Part shown: piece by piece, positions 1-8,000 of the stretch
How positions within the stretch are numbered: position 1 is the stretch's first letter
How the letters are laid out: each line of letters opens with the position of its first letter
Origin: CAYNVS01 sp964400725
Lineage (GTDB): Bacteria; Myxococcota_A; SURF-8; CAYNVS01
Direction: 5' to 3'
DNA length: 21,484 nt
NCBI GenBank assembly: GCA_964400725.1
Contig: CAYNVS010000046.1
Location: 1 to 21,484, forward strand
The notes under the pieces: generated by a model
What the model was told of the DNA's origin: nothing
The model's database searches: none
The model's input: the letters and a program-made list of their open reading frames with translations, nothing else
Translations under genes and position numbers: made by a program

Positions 1-1013
1 TCTCCTTCAAAAATAGTTACTAAAAGGGCGCCGACCGGCAGCTTGTAAGTCAAGCTGTTTAGCAGTTTCGGGCGTTTGAGCGACTCCTTGAACATCGATC
101 GCTTAAATTCGCCCATCGCCTCGTCCATTACTAGGCTCGCCAGAGCCGGATTGTGCAGTTCGAGCCGCGAAAGCGATTTCTCGTCTTTCGCCGAGTGCGT
201 TTTATTGATGAGAGTATCGAGAGGATCGTACAGCCGCAGCACCGCCGGCGCTAGCCCCGCCTGCATGATTTGCCGCATCGCTTCAAGCCCCTCTTTAACC
301 GATGGAAAATTGACGCCCATAAACTGCCGTTTTGCGGGCAATGCGTGAACTTTAAGCCAAGCCGCCGTAATTATTGCGAGCGTTCCTTCGCTTCCGGCGA
401 ATACGGAAGATAAATCAAACGAGGCGTTCTGCGGTATCGGCGGTTCTATCGTAATTATTTCGCCGGTAGGCAGCGCTACTTCAAGACCCGTTACCATGTC
501 TTCTATTTTGCCGTATTTGGACGAGCATTGTCCGGCCGACCGCGCCGCCACCCATCCGCCGAGAGTGCTGCACATTATAGAAGAAGGAAAGTGCCCAAGA
601 GTCAGCCCCTTGGCGTTAAGTTTTTCTTCGAGATGACTTCCTAATATCCCGCTTTGCGCCTTAACAATCATCGAATCTTTATCAATTTTTTCGACCTTCT
701 TCAGGTTTTTAAGGTCGATTGTAATTCCGCCTTTAATCGGCGCCACTCCGCCGCAAACGCCCGACCCGCCTCCGTAGGGTATAACTGGAATTTCGTTGTC
801 GTTGGCGTATTTAAGAGTTTTTGCGACTTCCTCGATAGACTTTGGGAAGACTACGCACCATGGCTTGAAAGGGGCAAGTCCCTGCGCCGTCCAAAGAAGT
901 GTTTTAGGCCAGCAGTCGCGGCTGTAAACAAAAACGTCCGCCGGTTTGTCGCTTACGATTACCCCCGGCAACAGAGCTGTAAGTTCGCTGATTATCGCGC
1001 TGATTTCTTTCAT
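1..1013 (-). CDS. FAD-binding oxidase, alkyl-DHAP synthase/GlcD-like (partial, C-terminus missing)
   Basis: I translated this frame directly; it runs off the left edge, so about 337 N-terminal residues are visible. It is an FAD-linked oxidoreductase of the vanillyl-alcohol-oxidase/PCMH fold. The FAD-pyrophosphate motif PYGGGSGVCGG lies at residues 79-89, a second FAD segment STLGGWVAARSAGQ at 149-162 is followed by KYGKIEDMV, and the family motif GSEGTLAIIT lies at 208-217. The KYGKIEDMV segment and the following region with APAVLRLYD resemble alkyldihydroxyacetonephosphate synthase (ether-lipid synthesis) more than glycolate oxidase GlcD, but D-lactate or glycolate oxidation cannot be excluded because the catalytic C-terminal part is outside the window. 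The start ATG at 1013 is well placed: AAGGAG lies about 7 bases upstream. The protein has no signal peptide and is probably cytoplasmic or membrane-associated. Confidence 0.85.
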   Translation of the reverse strand, partial: MKEISAIISELTALLPGVIVSDKPADVFVYSRDCWPKTLLWTAQGLAPFKPWCVVFPKSIEEVAKTLKYANDNEIPVIPYGGGSGVCGGVAPIKGGITIDLKNLKKVEKIDKDSMIVKAQSGILGSHLEEKLNAKGLTLGHFPSSIMCSTLGGWVAARSAGQCSSKYGKIEDMVTGLEVALPTGEIITIEPPIPQNASFDLSSVFAGSEGTLAIITAAWLKVHALPAKRQFMGVNFPSVKEGLEAMRQIMQAGLAPAVLRLYDPLDTLINKTHSAKDEKSLSRLELHNPALASLVMDEAMGEFKRSMFKESLKRPKLLNSLTYKLPVGALLVTIFEG

Positions 1014-1037
1014 CGTTCGGCTCCTTTTCAAGCAAAG

Positions 1038-1066
1038 AAGTTACCATATGCAAAGCGGCGGGTCAA
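1038..1066 (-). promoter_or_regulatory. candidate promoter of the FAD-binding oxidase gene
   Basis: On the minus strand there is a TTGACC -35 box (1066-1061), a 17-base spacer and an extended -10 TGG-TAACTT (hexamer 1043-1038), about 25 bases before the start codon at 1013. The -35 box matches consensus at five of six positions; the -10 hexamer is weak (three of six) but has an upstream TG. It sits just downstream of the terminator of the preceding gene, where an independent promoter is expected. Confidence 0.4.
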
Positions 1067-1096
1067 CCGCGCGTTGGTCAAAAATAAAAATAAGTA

Positions 1097-1124
1097 ATAA
1101 AAAACGCGCCGCTATGGGCGCGTC
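1097..1124 (-). terminator. intrinsic terminator of the 546-residue lipoprotein gene
   Basis: Read on the minus strand, a perfect 7-bp stem ACGCGCC/GGCGCGT with a 6-base loop is followed directly by a run of Ts (1104-1098). It lies about 20 bases beyond the stop codon at 1144. On the plus strand the hairpin is followed by TCTTTGTTT, so it may work weakly in that direction too. Confidence 0.8.
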
Positions 1125-1143
1125 TTTGTTTAAAATTAGTCCG

Positions 1144-2784
1144 TTACCACTTTGAAGGATCTTTTACGATAGAACAATCGACCCATTCTTTGCCTGAGGG
1201 GTTGGCGAACGGAGTCCAGCAGGCGCGAAAGACCAAACCTATATCCTCGACTCTAAACCAGCATTCGGCCGTTTCGCCGGAGCCTTCGCAGTTGCCGGGG
1301 CGATAGCCGCCAAGCTCGCCGTCTGCGACGGTTTCCGCCCACGGATCCCAGTACGGCCAGCTTTCAAACTTTTCCACCGCTTTGGTAAAATATTTCTGTA
1401 TTAACCGGACGTCGTCGCTTACGAGCGGAAAGCCGTATATTTGGGAGTAAGCGAGGTGAGTCGCAACGTTGCGCCACCAGTCGGCGTAGCTGGTTTGGTA
1501 TTCTTCCTGGGGGGTATCTTGGTCGGCGAGAATTCTCTCGTTGAGCCCGTCGAGAAGCAGCGCGGCCCTGTCCCATTGTCCGTTTACGAGGGCGTTGCCG
1601 ATGTGCGCCACGTGAAAATAGTTTACTATTGCCTTGTTGTAGGAATTGATTTTAAACGACAGCTTATCGTAGTTGTTCGGTTCGCCGCGCTCGCAGTCTT
1701 CGTTTACGGGCTTATGAAAGCCGATAAGCTCCGCCGCGGCTCTAGCGTTGCATTCTCCGTTGGGAATAAAATCGCGGTATTCTATGAACGAAGCCAAATC
1801 GCCCTGCTTTTTATTTAGTTCGGGGTCTTCAGTGTAGCCTGGAATGAAAATTTTTCCGTCCTTGTCCTTTGTTTGAATGCGGTAATCGGCCTCTACTATC
1901 GCCTTCGCAAAATTCTCAAGCAGCGACAAAGCCTCGCCGCAGGCTTCTTTTACGTCGGAGTCTTTCGCTTTTTCGGCTATGTATCGCAGCGTCGGCAGCA
2001 GCGTGAATATGTGCGGCACGTCGTCTTTGCTGCGCATGTTGGTAATCCACAGTTTACCCCAATATGGGTTATTCTCATATGGGAAACGGTCGCAGTTCCA
2101 GCGCGTATAAGAAGAGTGCCAACCGCTGAAGTCAACCGCCTTTTGCTTGCCGTCGTGCGTTGTAAATTCGTGATTGAACGCCGCTATGTTGCGAGACATT
2201 AAATAATTAACCTTGTCGTTCTCGTCGTAAACCATGCCGAGCATCGACGCAGACATTCCTTTGCAGAGCTGTCGCGCTGCAAGCCCGGCTTTGGAGTCGC
2301 CGGTTAGCAAATACGCCGAAATAATGTTGCCCAGCGCGCGGCTCATCGGGATATGGAGGTTGTGTCCGCCGTCGTTAAGGTTTACCGGATGATAGAAAGT
2401 AACCTTGCCGTTTTCTTTTTTAAAGCGCTCGTTGTACCAAAACTGCCAATCCTTTTTGCCGGTTGACGCGTCAACGCCGTGCGTAGTGTAGAGGACGTAA
2501 TCGAAGTAATTGATTTTCTTGAAAAATCCCATCACTTTTTTAGTGAACTGCGTCGTCTCTTCCGCCGGAACCGGCGTTCCGTCGTCTTGGCGCGTAAAAG
2601 TAAGATTTAGTTTGTCGGGCAGCGATGCGGTTTCTTCCGCGTCTTCGTCCGTTTCGAGGCTTTCATTTTCCGAAAGGTCTGATACGTCTTCGTCGGACGC
2701 GTTATTTTTTCCGTTCGAGCTTCCGCAGCCTGCAAAGCAATAAACTGCGGCGAATATGACGGCTAATTTAGCGAGTTTCCTCAT
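1144..2784 (-). CDS. predicted lipoprotein of unknown function (546 residues)
   Basis: The start ATG at 2784 is preceded by GGAAGGA about 10 bases upstream. The N-terminus is a lipoprotein signal peptide: MRKLAK, a hydrophobic stretch, then the lipobox F17-A-G-C20. Residues 21-55 form an acidic Ser/Asp/Glu-rich linker, as in lipoproteins tethered to a membrane and exposed on the far side. The rest is rich in Trp, Tyr and predicted helices, with segments such as SRALGNIISAYLLTGDS and a Trp/Pro-rich C-terminal part (YWDPW). Its helical repeat character hints at an alpha/alpha-toroid of the kind seen in polysaccharide lyases and glycoside hydrolases, but I recognise no catalytic motif and do not assign a function. 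It is transcribed alone, between its own promoter and terminator. Several cysteines lie in the mature part, which could form disulfides. Confidence 0.85.
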   Translation of the reverse strand: MRKLAKLAVIFAAVYCFAGCGSSNGKNNASDEDVSDLSENESLETDEDAEETASLPDKLNLTFTRQDDGTPVPAEETTQFTKKVMGFFKKINYFDYVLYTTHGVDASTGKKDWQFWYNERFKKENGKVTFYHPVNLNDGGHNLHIPMSRALGNIISAYLLTGDSKAGLAARQLCKGMSASMLGMVYDENDKVNYLMSRNIAAFNHEFTTHDGKQKAVDFSGWHSSYTRWNCDRFPYENNPYWGKLWITNMRSKDDVPHIFTLLPTLRYIAEKAKDSDVKEACGEALSLLENFAKAIVEADYRIQTKDKDGKIFIPGYTEDPELNKKQGDLASFIEYRDFIPNGECNARAAAELIGFHKPVNEDCERGEPNNYDKLSFKINSYNKAIVNYFHVAHIGNALVNGQWDRAALLLDGLNERILADQDTPQEEYQTSYADWWRNVATHLAYSQIYGFPLVSDDVRLIQKYFTKAVEKFESWPYWDPWAETVADGELGGYRPGNCEGSGETAECWFRVEDIGLVFRACWTPFANPSGKEWVDCSIVKDPSKW

Positions 2785-2840
2785 GCGAATGCAATCCTTC
2801 CGCGCGTTGGTTGTTTATAGACAAAAAACTGCCTTTTGCG

Positions 2841-2870
2841 AATATAAAATAAAACGGCTTTGTTTGTCAA
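2841..2870 (-). promoter_or_regulatory. sigma70-type promoter of the 546-residue lipoprotein gene
   Basis: On the minus strand a perfect TTGACA (2870-2865), an 18-base spacer and TATATT (2846-2841, five of six consensus bases) lie about 57 bases before the start codon at 2784. It is divergent from the tRNA promoter, whose -35 box begins only 15 bases away at 2885. Confidence 0.65.
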
Positions 2871-2884
2871 AAATAAGGATTTTT

Positions 2885-2913
2885 TTGACACATAGATTTT
2901 ATTTTGCTATTTA
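2885..2913 (+). promoter_or_regulatory. promoter of the tRNA-Gly gene
   Basis: A perfect -35 TTGACA (2885-2890) and a 17-base spacer lead to TATTTA (2908-2913). The hexamer is weak but is preceded by TGC, an extended -10. Transcription would start near 2920, about 5 bases before the mature tRNA 5' end at 2925, a usual distance for a bacterial tRNA leader. Confidence 0.6.
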
Positions 2914-2924
2914 TCGGTTTGCGA

Positions 2925-3000
<76 letters not shown>

Positions 3001-3058
3001 TGTCCTTCTTCGCGAATCGCTGACCATTACGACGACTCTATATTTTTTATAGTATGAT

Positions 3059-3087
3059 TTGACATAAGCGTCGTATTCCAATATAAA
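3059..3087 (+). promoter_or_regulatory. near-consensus sigma70 promoter of the amidohydrolase-fold gene
   Basis: A perfect TTGACA (3059-3064), a 17-base spacer and TATAAA (3082-3087, five of six) give a strong promoter starting transcription near 3094, about 60 bases before the ATG at 3157. A TATAAT at 3116-3121 lies closer to the gene but has no good -35 box at 16-18 bases. With no terminator visible before 5098, this promoter could also serve the following lipoprotein and mfd. Confidence 0.7.
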
Positions 3088-3156
3088 AATTTTAACGCGA
3101 GTTCCGGGAAAGCGTTATAATCTTTTTCGGACGAACAACAATCTCAGGAGCGAAAG

Positions 3157-4134
3157 ATGGATAACAAGAGCGAAATAACCGGAGTCGTGGACTTTAACGG
3201 TTACATCCCCGATGAAATTTTGCTGGGCGCCACCATCAGGAGCTTCTGGGGTCTTCCCGGCTATAGGCAGAAAGCCGCGTCGATGGCCGCTTTCATGCTT
3301 AATTCGCAGTCGCCCGAAAATATTGAGAAACTAATGAAGTTCACCCTTCAACAAGCCCTCGATCTCGTTAAAAAAAACGGCTCAAAACGAATTCAAGACT
3401 CGAATATTTGGCTTGAGCAGACCGCTCAAATGGGAGTCGGCTCGGTAGTTTTACACTGCGAGATTAACGGCAATCCGGAGGACGAACCCGATCAGTTGGA
3501 AAAACATTTGGGCAACATGGCGTCGGTTTATATGGGTTCCGTTATTTACTTCGGCGCGGTTTCTCCGGTGGAGCCCGAACGAAGCAAGCTATATATCGAG
3601 CGCGGGGTGTTGCGCCGCAACCTTAAAGGCATAACCATTCGTCCTTTCCGCCATATTACGCCCGCCTCCGACGAATCGTGGTTCCCTATCTACGATATAT
3701 GTCAGCAGCTTAACATTCCCGTTTACGTAGAGAGCGGTTTAAATTACTGGGCGGACTGTCCGATGGATGTCGGGCACCCTTCGCACGTCGATAAAATCGC
3801 AGGGCGTTACCCCAAGTTGAAGTTTATCATCGGCCACTGCGGCTGGCCTTGGACGAACGACGCGGTGGCCGCCGCGCTGCGCCATCCAAACGTCTTTATC
3901 GACATATCGGGTTATAGGCCGGGCGAAATGAGCCGCCTCGGAAGCGGATTTGAAATGCTTTTCCAGTACGGCAACGGCGCGCTCGCCCACAAAGTTTTAT
4001 TCGGCTCGCAATGGAATTGGATTTGTAAAAACCTGAAAGACGTCGTGGAGGAATTTCAAAAAATGCCCATTCTCGCCGGCGTCAAAGAGAACTGGCTTTC
4101 GCTGAACGCGAAAGAGCTTCTCAACTTAGCGTGA
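3157..4134 (+). CDS. amidohydrolase-2-fold protein with lost metal ligands (probable pseudoenzyme)
   Basis: The 325-residue protein has the layout of the amidohydrolase_2 (ACMSD-like TIM-barrel) family: a VVDFNGYIP strand at the N-terminus, IRPFRH at 161-166, NIPVYVESG at 186-194, KFIIGHCGWPW at 222-232 and KVLFGSQWNW at 279-288. Active members have HxH on strand 1, His on strand 5, His on strand 6 and Asp on strand 8. Here these positions read N14-x-Y16, E192, H227 and Q285, so only one of five ligands remains. The reading frame is intact, so this is not a decayed gene. It may be a binding or regulatory protein, or an enzyme with different chemistry. The start ATG is preceded by CAGGAG at good spacing. 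There is no signal peptide, so it is cytoplasmic. The next gene starts 27 bases downstream and is probably co-transcribed. Confidence 0.85.
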   Translation: MDNKSEITGVVDFNGYIPDEILLGATIRSFWGLPGYRQKAASMAAFMLNSQSPENIEKLMKFTLQQALDLVKKNGSKRIQDSNIWLEQTAQMGVGSVVLHCEINGNPEDEPDQLEKHLGNMASVYMGSVIYFGAVSPVEPERSKLYIERGVLRRNLKGITIRPFRHITPASDESWFPIYDICQQLNIPVYVESGLNYWADCPMDVGHPSHVDKIAGRYPKLKFIIGHCGWPWTNDAVAAALRHPNVFIDISGYRPGEMSRLGSGFEMLFQYGNGALAHKVLFGSQWNWICKNLKDVVEEFQKMPILAGVKENWLSLNAKELLNLA

Positions 4135-4161
4135 TTAAAACTCCAAAATCGGGGTAGAAAA

Positions 4162-5049
4162 ATGAAACGTAAAAAAGTCTTGATAATTGCCGCGATGATC
4201 GCCTCGGCCTTTTTTGTCGTAACGAACTGCACTCCCACAAGTCCGGACGCAGGGCAAAACCCGCGCAAAAAAGGCTCCAAATCGTCTTCCTCGGCCTCTT
4301 CTTCCCTCAAGCAAGCCGTTCCCGAAACAAAGCGTCCCGGCGGCCACAGGAACCGTCCGCTTCCGTTCGCGCTTGCCGTCGGCGTAGTCGGACAACAGAG
4401 CGCGCGCCCGTTCGGCGTTTGGCAAAAAATGGGAAACGATATGCGCATCATACAGGATAATCTTCCCGGGTTCGGCTCTTCGGCGCCGGACGACAAAGGG
4501 ACGCTTATTTTCGAAGATTCCTTCGATCGTCAAGAAATCGGCGACGACTGGCGCATCGGCGGAGGCAAGTATTTCATCCGCAACGGATCGCTTACGAGCG
4601 ACTACGCGCACAACGAAAATATTTTTCTTAAAAAACCGCTTCCGCGGAACGTCCGAATCGAATTCGACGCTTGGAGCGAAACGGACAGGCTGGATTTTAA
4701 AGTTTCGCTTTACGACGACGGACTGGAGCACGAGTCGGGATACGTAGCGCTGCTGGGCGGTTGGTATAATTCCACCGACGCGCTGATAAGAGGACGCGAG
4801 CACGACCACGAATCCGTCGCGCGCAAAACCATTCCTTGGATTGAAGGCGGCAGACCTAAGGCCGGACAGAAGTATAAATGGACGCTTATACGCAAAGACT
4901 CCAAACTTTCGTGGTATTTGGAAAACAAACTTTATCTCGAATACGACGATCCCGCGCCTCTTTACGGCGAGGCGAACAAGTATTTTTCAGTTTCAAACTG
5001 GGAAAGCGTCATTCATCTCGATAATTTAAAAATTTACGAGATTCTGTAA
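4162..5049 (+). CDS. predicted lipoprotein with a concanavalin-like (LamG/DUF1080-type) domain
   Basis: This 295-residue protein starts with a basic n-region (MKRKK) and a hydrophobic stretch ending in V20-T-N-C23. That is a lipobox with an unusual Asn at -1, so lipidation is likely but not certain. A Lys/Ser-rich, low-complexity linker follows (about residues 36-50). From residue 113 on the sequence looks like a jelly-roll carbohydrate- or ligand-binding domain: LIFEDSFDR, IGDDWRIGGGKYFIRNGSL, NVRIEFDAW, WTLIRKDSKLSWYLENKLYLEYDDP and a final strand with IHLDNLKIYEIL. Such domains occur in sugar-binding and glycosidase-like proteins; I see no defined catalytic residues, so I call only the fold. 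It follows the amidohydrolase-fold gene by 27 bases and ends 48 bases before mfd. Confidence 0.75.
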   Translation: MKRKKVLIIAAMIASAFFVVTNCTPTSPDAGQNPRKKGSKSSSSASSSLKQAVPETKRPGGHRNRPLPFALAVGVVGQQSARPFGVWQKMGNDMRIIQDNLPGFGSSAPDDKGTLIFEDSFDRQEIGDDWRIGGGKYFIRNGSLTSDYAHNENIFLKKPLPRNVRIEFDAWSETDRLDFKVSLYDDGLEHESGYVALLGGWYNSTDALIRGREHDHESVARKTIPWIEGGRPKAGQKYKWTLIRKDSKLSWYLENKLYLEYDDPAPLYGEANKYFSVSNWESVIHLDNLKIYEIL

Positions 5050-5075
5050 AATTAACCTGACGCTTATTAGCGGTG

Positions 5076-5093
5076 GAGCCTTTAAAAAGGCTC
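5076..5093 (+). promoter_or_regulatory. hairpin enclosing the mfd ribosome-binding site
   Basis: GAGCCTT (5076-5082) is a perfect inverted match of AAGGCTC (5087-5093), and the repeat extends to 8 bp if a 2-base loop is counted. The 3' arm contains the AAAGG that is the only plausible Shine-Dalgarno sequence for mfd, 7 bases before the ATG at 5098. No T-run follows, so it is not an intrinsic terminator. The likely effect is to reduce translation of mfd unless the stem is opened, for example by ribosomes or proteins on the leader. Confidence 0.5.
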
Positions 5094-5097
5094 GGCT

Positions 5098-8000
5098 ATG
5101 ATTTTTCCATACCCTAAATCGACTATCGAGGGGCTGCCCGACGCCTTGCGCAAAGCCGTAGAAGGCGGCGCGGCGACGGTTACGGACGTATCGAGCGTAG
5201 AGCAGGCGGCGTTCATCGCCTCCGTCATGCGGACGGCAGACCCAAAGCGGACTTTTATTTTTATCGCTCCGACCGTAAAAGAAGCCGAAAAAGCGGTTTA
5301 CGCGCTTTCGCTTTTTATGGGGCTGCCGCCCGACTCGGAGCTCTCGCCGCCAAAACCGCAGGACGCTCCGCAGCTTGCGGTGGAATCGGTAGCGATGTTT
5401 CCGGTAGACAGAATTTCGCCGTATCGAACGAGCCGTTTCGCCCATGACAGAGCGGTCGCTAGAAGAAGGCTCGCGCTGCTTTTCGCCCTCTCCGAGCCGA
5501 TACGTCCGAGGGTTCTGGTGGTTCCGGCGCAGGCTTTGGCCGAGAAACTGCCGCCGCAAAAATTCCTTAGAGAAAAAACCGTTTACGTTCTCGAAGGCGC
5601 CAAAATCGACCGCGACGAACTGATTGAAAGCGTTTTAACTATAGGATATAAGCGGGTCGAAGCGGTAGAAGAAGGCGGCGATTTTTCGGTGCGCGGATCT
5701 ATCGTGGACGTCTATTCTCCCATGCACCCGCTTCCTTTGCGCCTTGAATTCAACGGCGACGTTTTGACGAGCGCGAGAATGTTTTCTCCCAACCGCGGCC
5801 GCAGCGTTAAAAAGCTGGAAGAAGCGTACATTACGCCCGTTGCGCCGATTGCGGACGACGAGCTTACGCGCGCCGCCATGGCCGAGAGGATTGAGAGGCT
5901 TTCCGAAGAGCTTAAATGCAGGGATAGAAAGGTTCAAGCCCTCCTTGAGGAGCTTGGCGAGGGAATTTTTACCGACGACCTTTTCAATCTTGCGAGCCTC
6001 GTTTACAACCCTATGGCGTCGTTCTTCGATTATCTTCCGCCGAATACAACCGCCGTAATGTACGAACCGTACGAAACGGCGAAAATTTGGAGCGACGCGT
6101 ACGACGAATACGAAAAAGGATACGAAGAAACGAGCTCGCTCGGCGAGCTTACTCTTCCGCCTTCAAGCTATCTGCTTAATCCCGCTTCCGTTTCGTCCAA
6201 AATAGCCAGAACGCCGCGCCTTTCTTTAGCTTCCATAGTCGAGGACGGCTTCGCAGACGACTTTCTTGAAGCCGTCGCTCCGTCTCCTCGCGAAAAAGTT
6301 TCATTCGGCTCAAACTCCGCGATGAAGGAAGAAATAGGAAGAGGAAAAAGCCATTCAGAGAGGCTTGCGCCGCTCGCCGATTACGTCGGACGGCTTACGC
6401 TTGAAGGTTTCAAGACCGCGGTTATCGTTGACGGCGAAAACCAGCGGAAACGTACAGTCGAGATACTTACGACTATCGGTTTAAAGCCTTCCTTCCCCGC
6501 AAGCGATAAAACGCTGCCGGAACTGTTCGACATGCTTTCGCCCTACGAAGGCTCGGTCGTAGTCTGCGACGGCTCCATCGACCGCGGTTTCGTCGCCAAA
6601 GACGAAAAAATAGCGGTAATATCGGAAGAGGAAATATTCGGCGCGTCCAAGCAGAAGAGGATAAAAGAAGAACTGCCTAAGGACGCCGGCGAGCTCCTCG
6701 AATCGTTCGACGAGCTGCAAATAGGAGATTACGTAGTTCACGCCGATTACGGCGTCGGCGTTTACAAAGGACTGGCTCCGATTACGGTCAACGACGTCCG
6801 CGGCGATTTTATTCAGATAGAATACCTTGGCGGAGACAAACTTTTTCTTCCGGCCACCAAACTCGAAAGGATGCACCGTTATCAGTCGTCCGAAGGAGCC
6901 GCGCCGAGGCTTGACAGAATGGGCGGAACCAGCTGGCAATCTACGCGCGCCAAGGTTAAGCGCGCTTTGGCCGACATGGTCGAGGAATTGCTTCGATTGT
7001 ACGCCGAGCGAAAAGCCGAAAAGGGGCATGTATTCGCGCCGCCGGGGCCGGAATATAAAGAATTCGAGGCTCGTTTCCCGTTCTCGGAAACGCCCGACCA
7101 GCTTGCGGCGATTGAAGAAATCATCGCCGATATGACGTCGGATAAAATCACCGACAGGCTGGTATGCGGCGACGTGGGCTTCGGCAAGACGGAAATAGCC
7201 ATGCGGGCCGCGTATCTTGCGGTGCTTGACGGCAAACAGGTCGCAGTGCTCGTTCCCACCACAGTTTTGGCTTTTCAGCATTTGCAAACTTTTAAAGACC
7301 GTTTCCGCCGAGAGCCGGTCGTGATAGAGATGCTGTCAAGGCTCGTCGCCGGAATGGAGCAAAAGGAAATTTTAAAAAAACTCGAAGCCGGAACTATAGA
7401 CATACTAATCGGCACGCACGCGATACTGGGCAAAAAAATAAAATTCAACAACCTCGGACTTCTTATAATAGACGAGGAGCACCGCTTCGGAGTTCGGCAC
7501 AAAGAGCATTTGAAACAGCTCAAGCAAAACGTCGATTGCATTACGCTCACCGCGACGCCGATACCCCGCACGCTTCAGCATTCGTTCGTGGGGCTGAAAG
7601 ACTTGTCGTTAATTGAAACGCCGCCGCCCGACAGGCACGCGATTAAGACGCAAGTCGTTAAATTAGATAAGGAGCTTATAGCAGAGGCGATTAAGAAAGA
7701 GATAAACAAAGGCGGGCAGGTTTACTTCGTTCATAACCGAGTGCAGTCAATTTACGCCGTTGCATCGTTCATTCAGCGGCTCGTGCCTGAGGCTAGAATC
7801 GCGGTGGCGCACGGACAGATGGGACCGGCGGCGCTTGAAAAAGTCTTCCTTGATTTCGTTAAGCGAAACGCCAACGTGCTTGTTACGACTACGATAATTG
7901 AAAGCGGAATAGACATACCGAGGGTCAACACGATATTCATTCACCGCGCCGACGCGCTAGGGCTTGCGCAGCTTTACCAGCTGAGAGGAAGAGTCGGGCG

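Noticed and set aside
1061..1079. Short inverted/direct repeat (GGTCAA ... GGTCAA around CAAC/GTTG) near the oxidase promoter
   Set aside because: It might be an operator, but the symmetric arms are only 4 bases and no regulator is encoded nearby.
3037..3054. AT-rich inverted repeat (CTATA/TATAG around a T-run) after the tRNA
   Set aside because: The stem is only 5 A/T-rich base pairs with no T-run after it, too weak for an intrinsic terminator.
4135..4809. Minus-strand open frame of 224 codons opposite the concanavalin-like lipoprotein
   Set aside because: The plus-strand frame has a lipoprotein signal, domain-like pattern and sensible spacing to its neighbours; the antisense frame has none.
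6481..7287. Minus-strand open frame of 268 codons opposite mfd
   Set aside because: It lies fully inside the conserved helicase part of mfd and has no domain signal.
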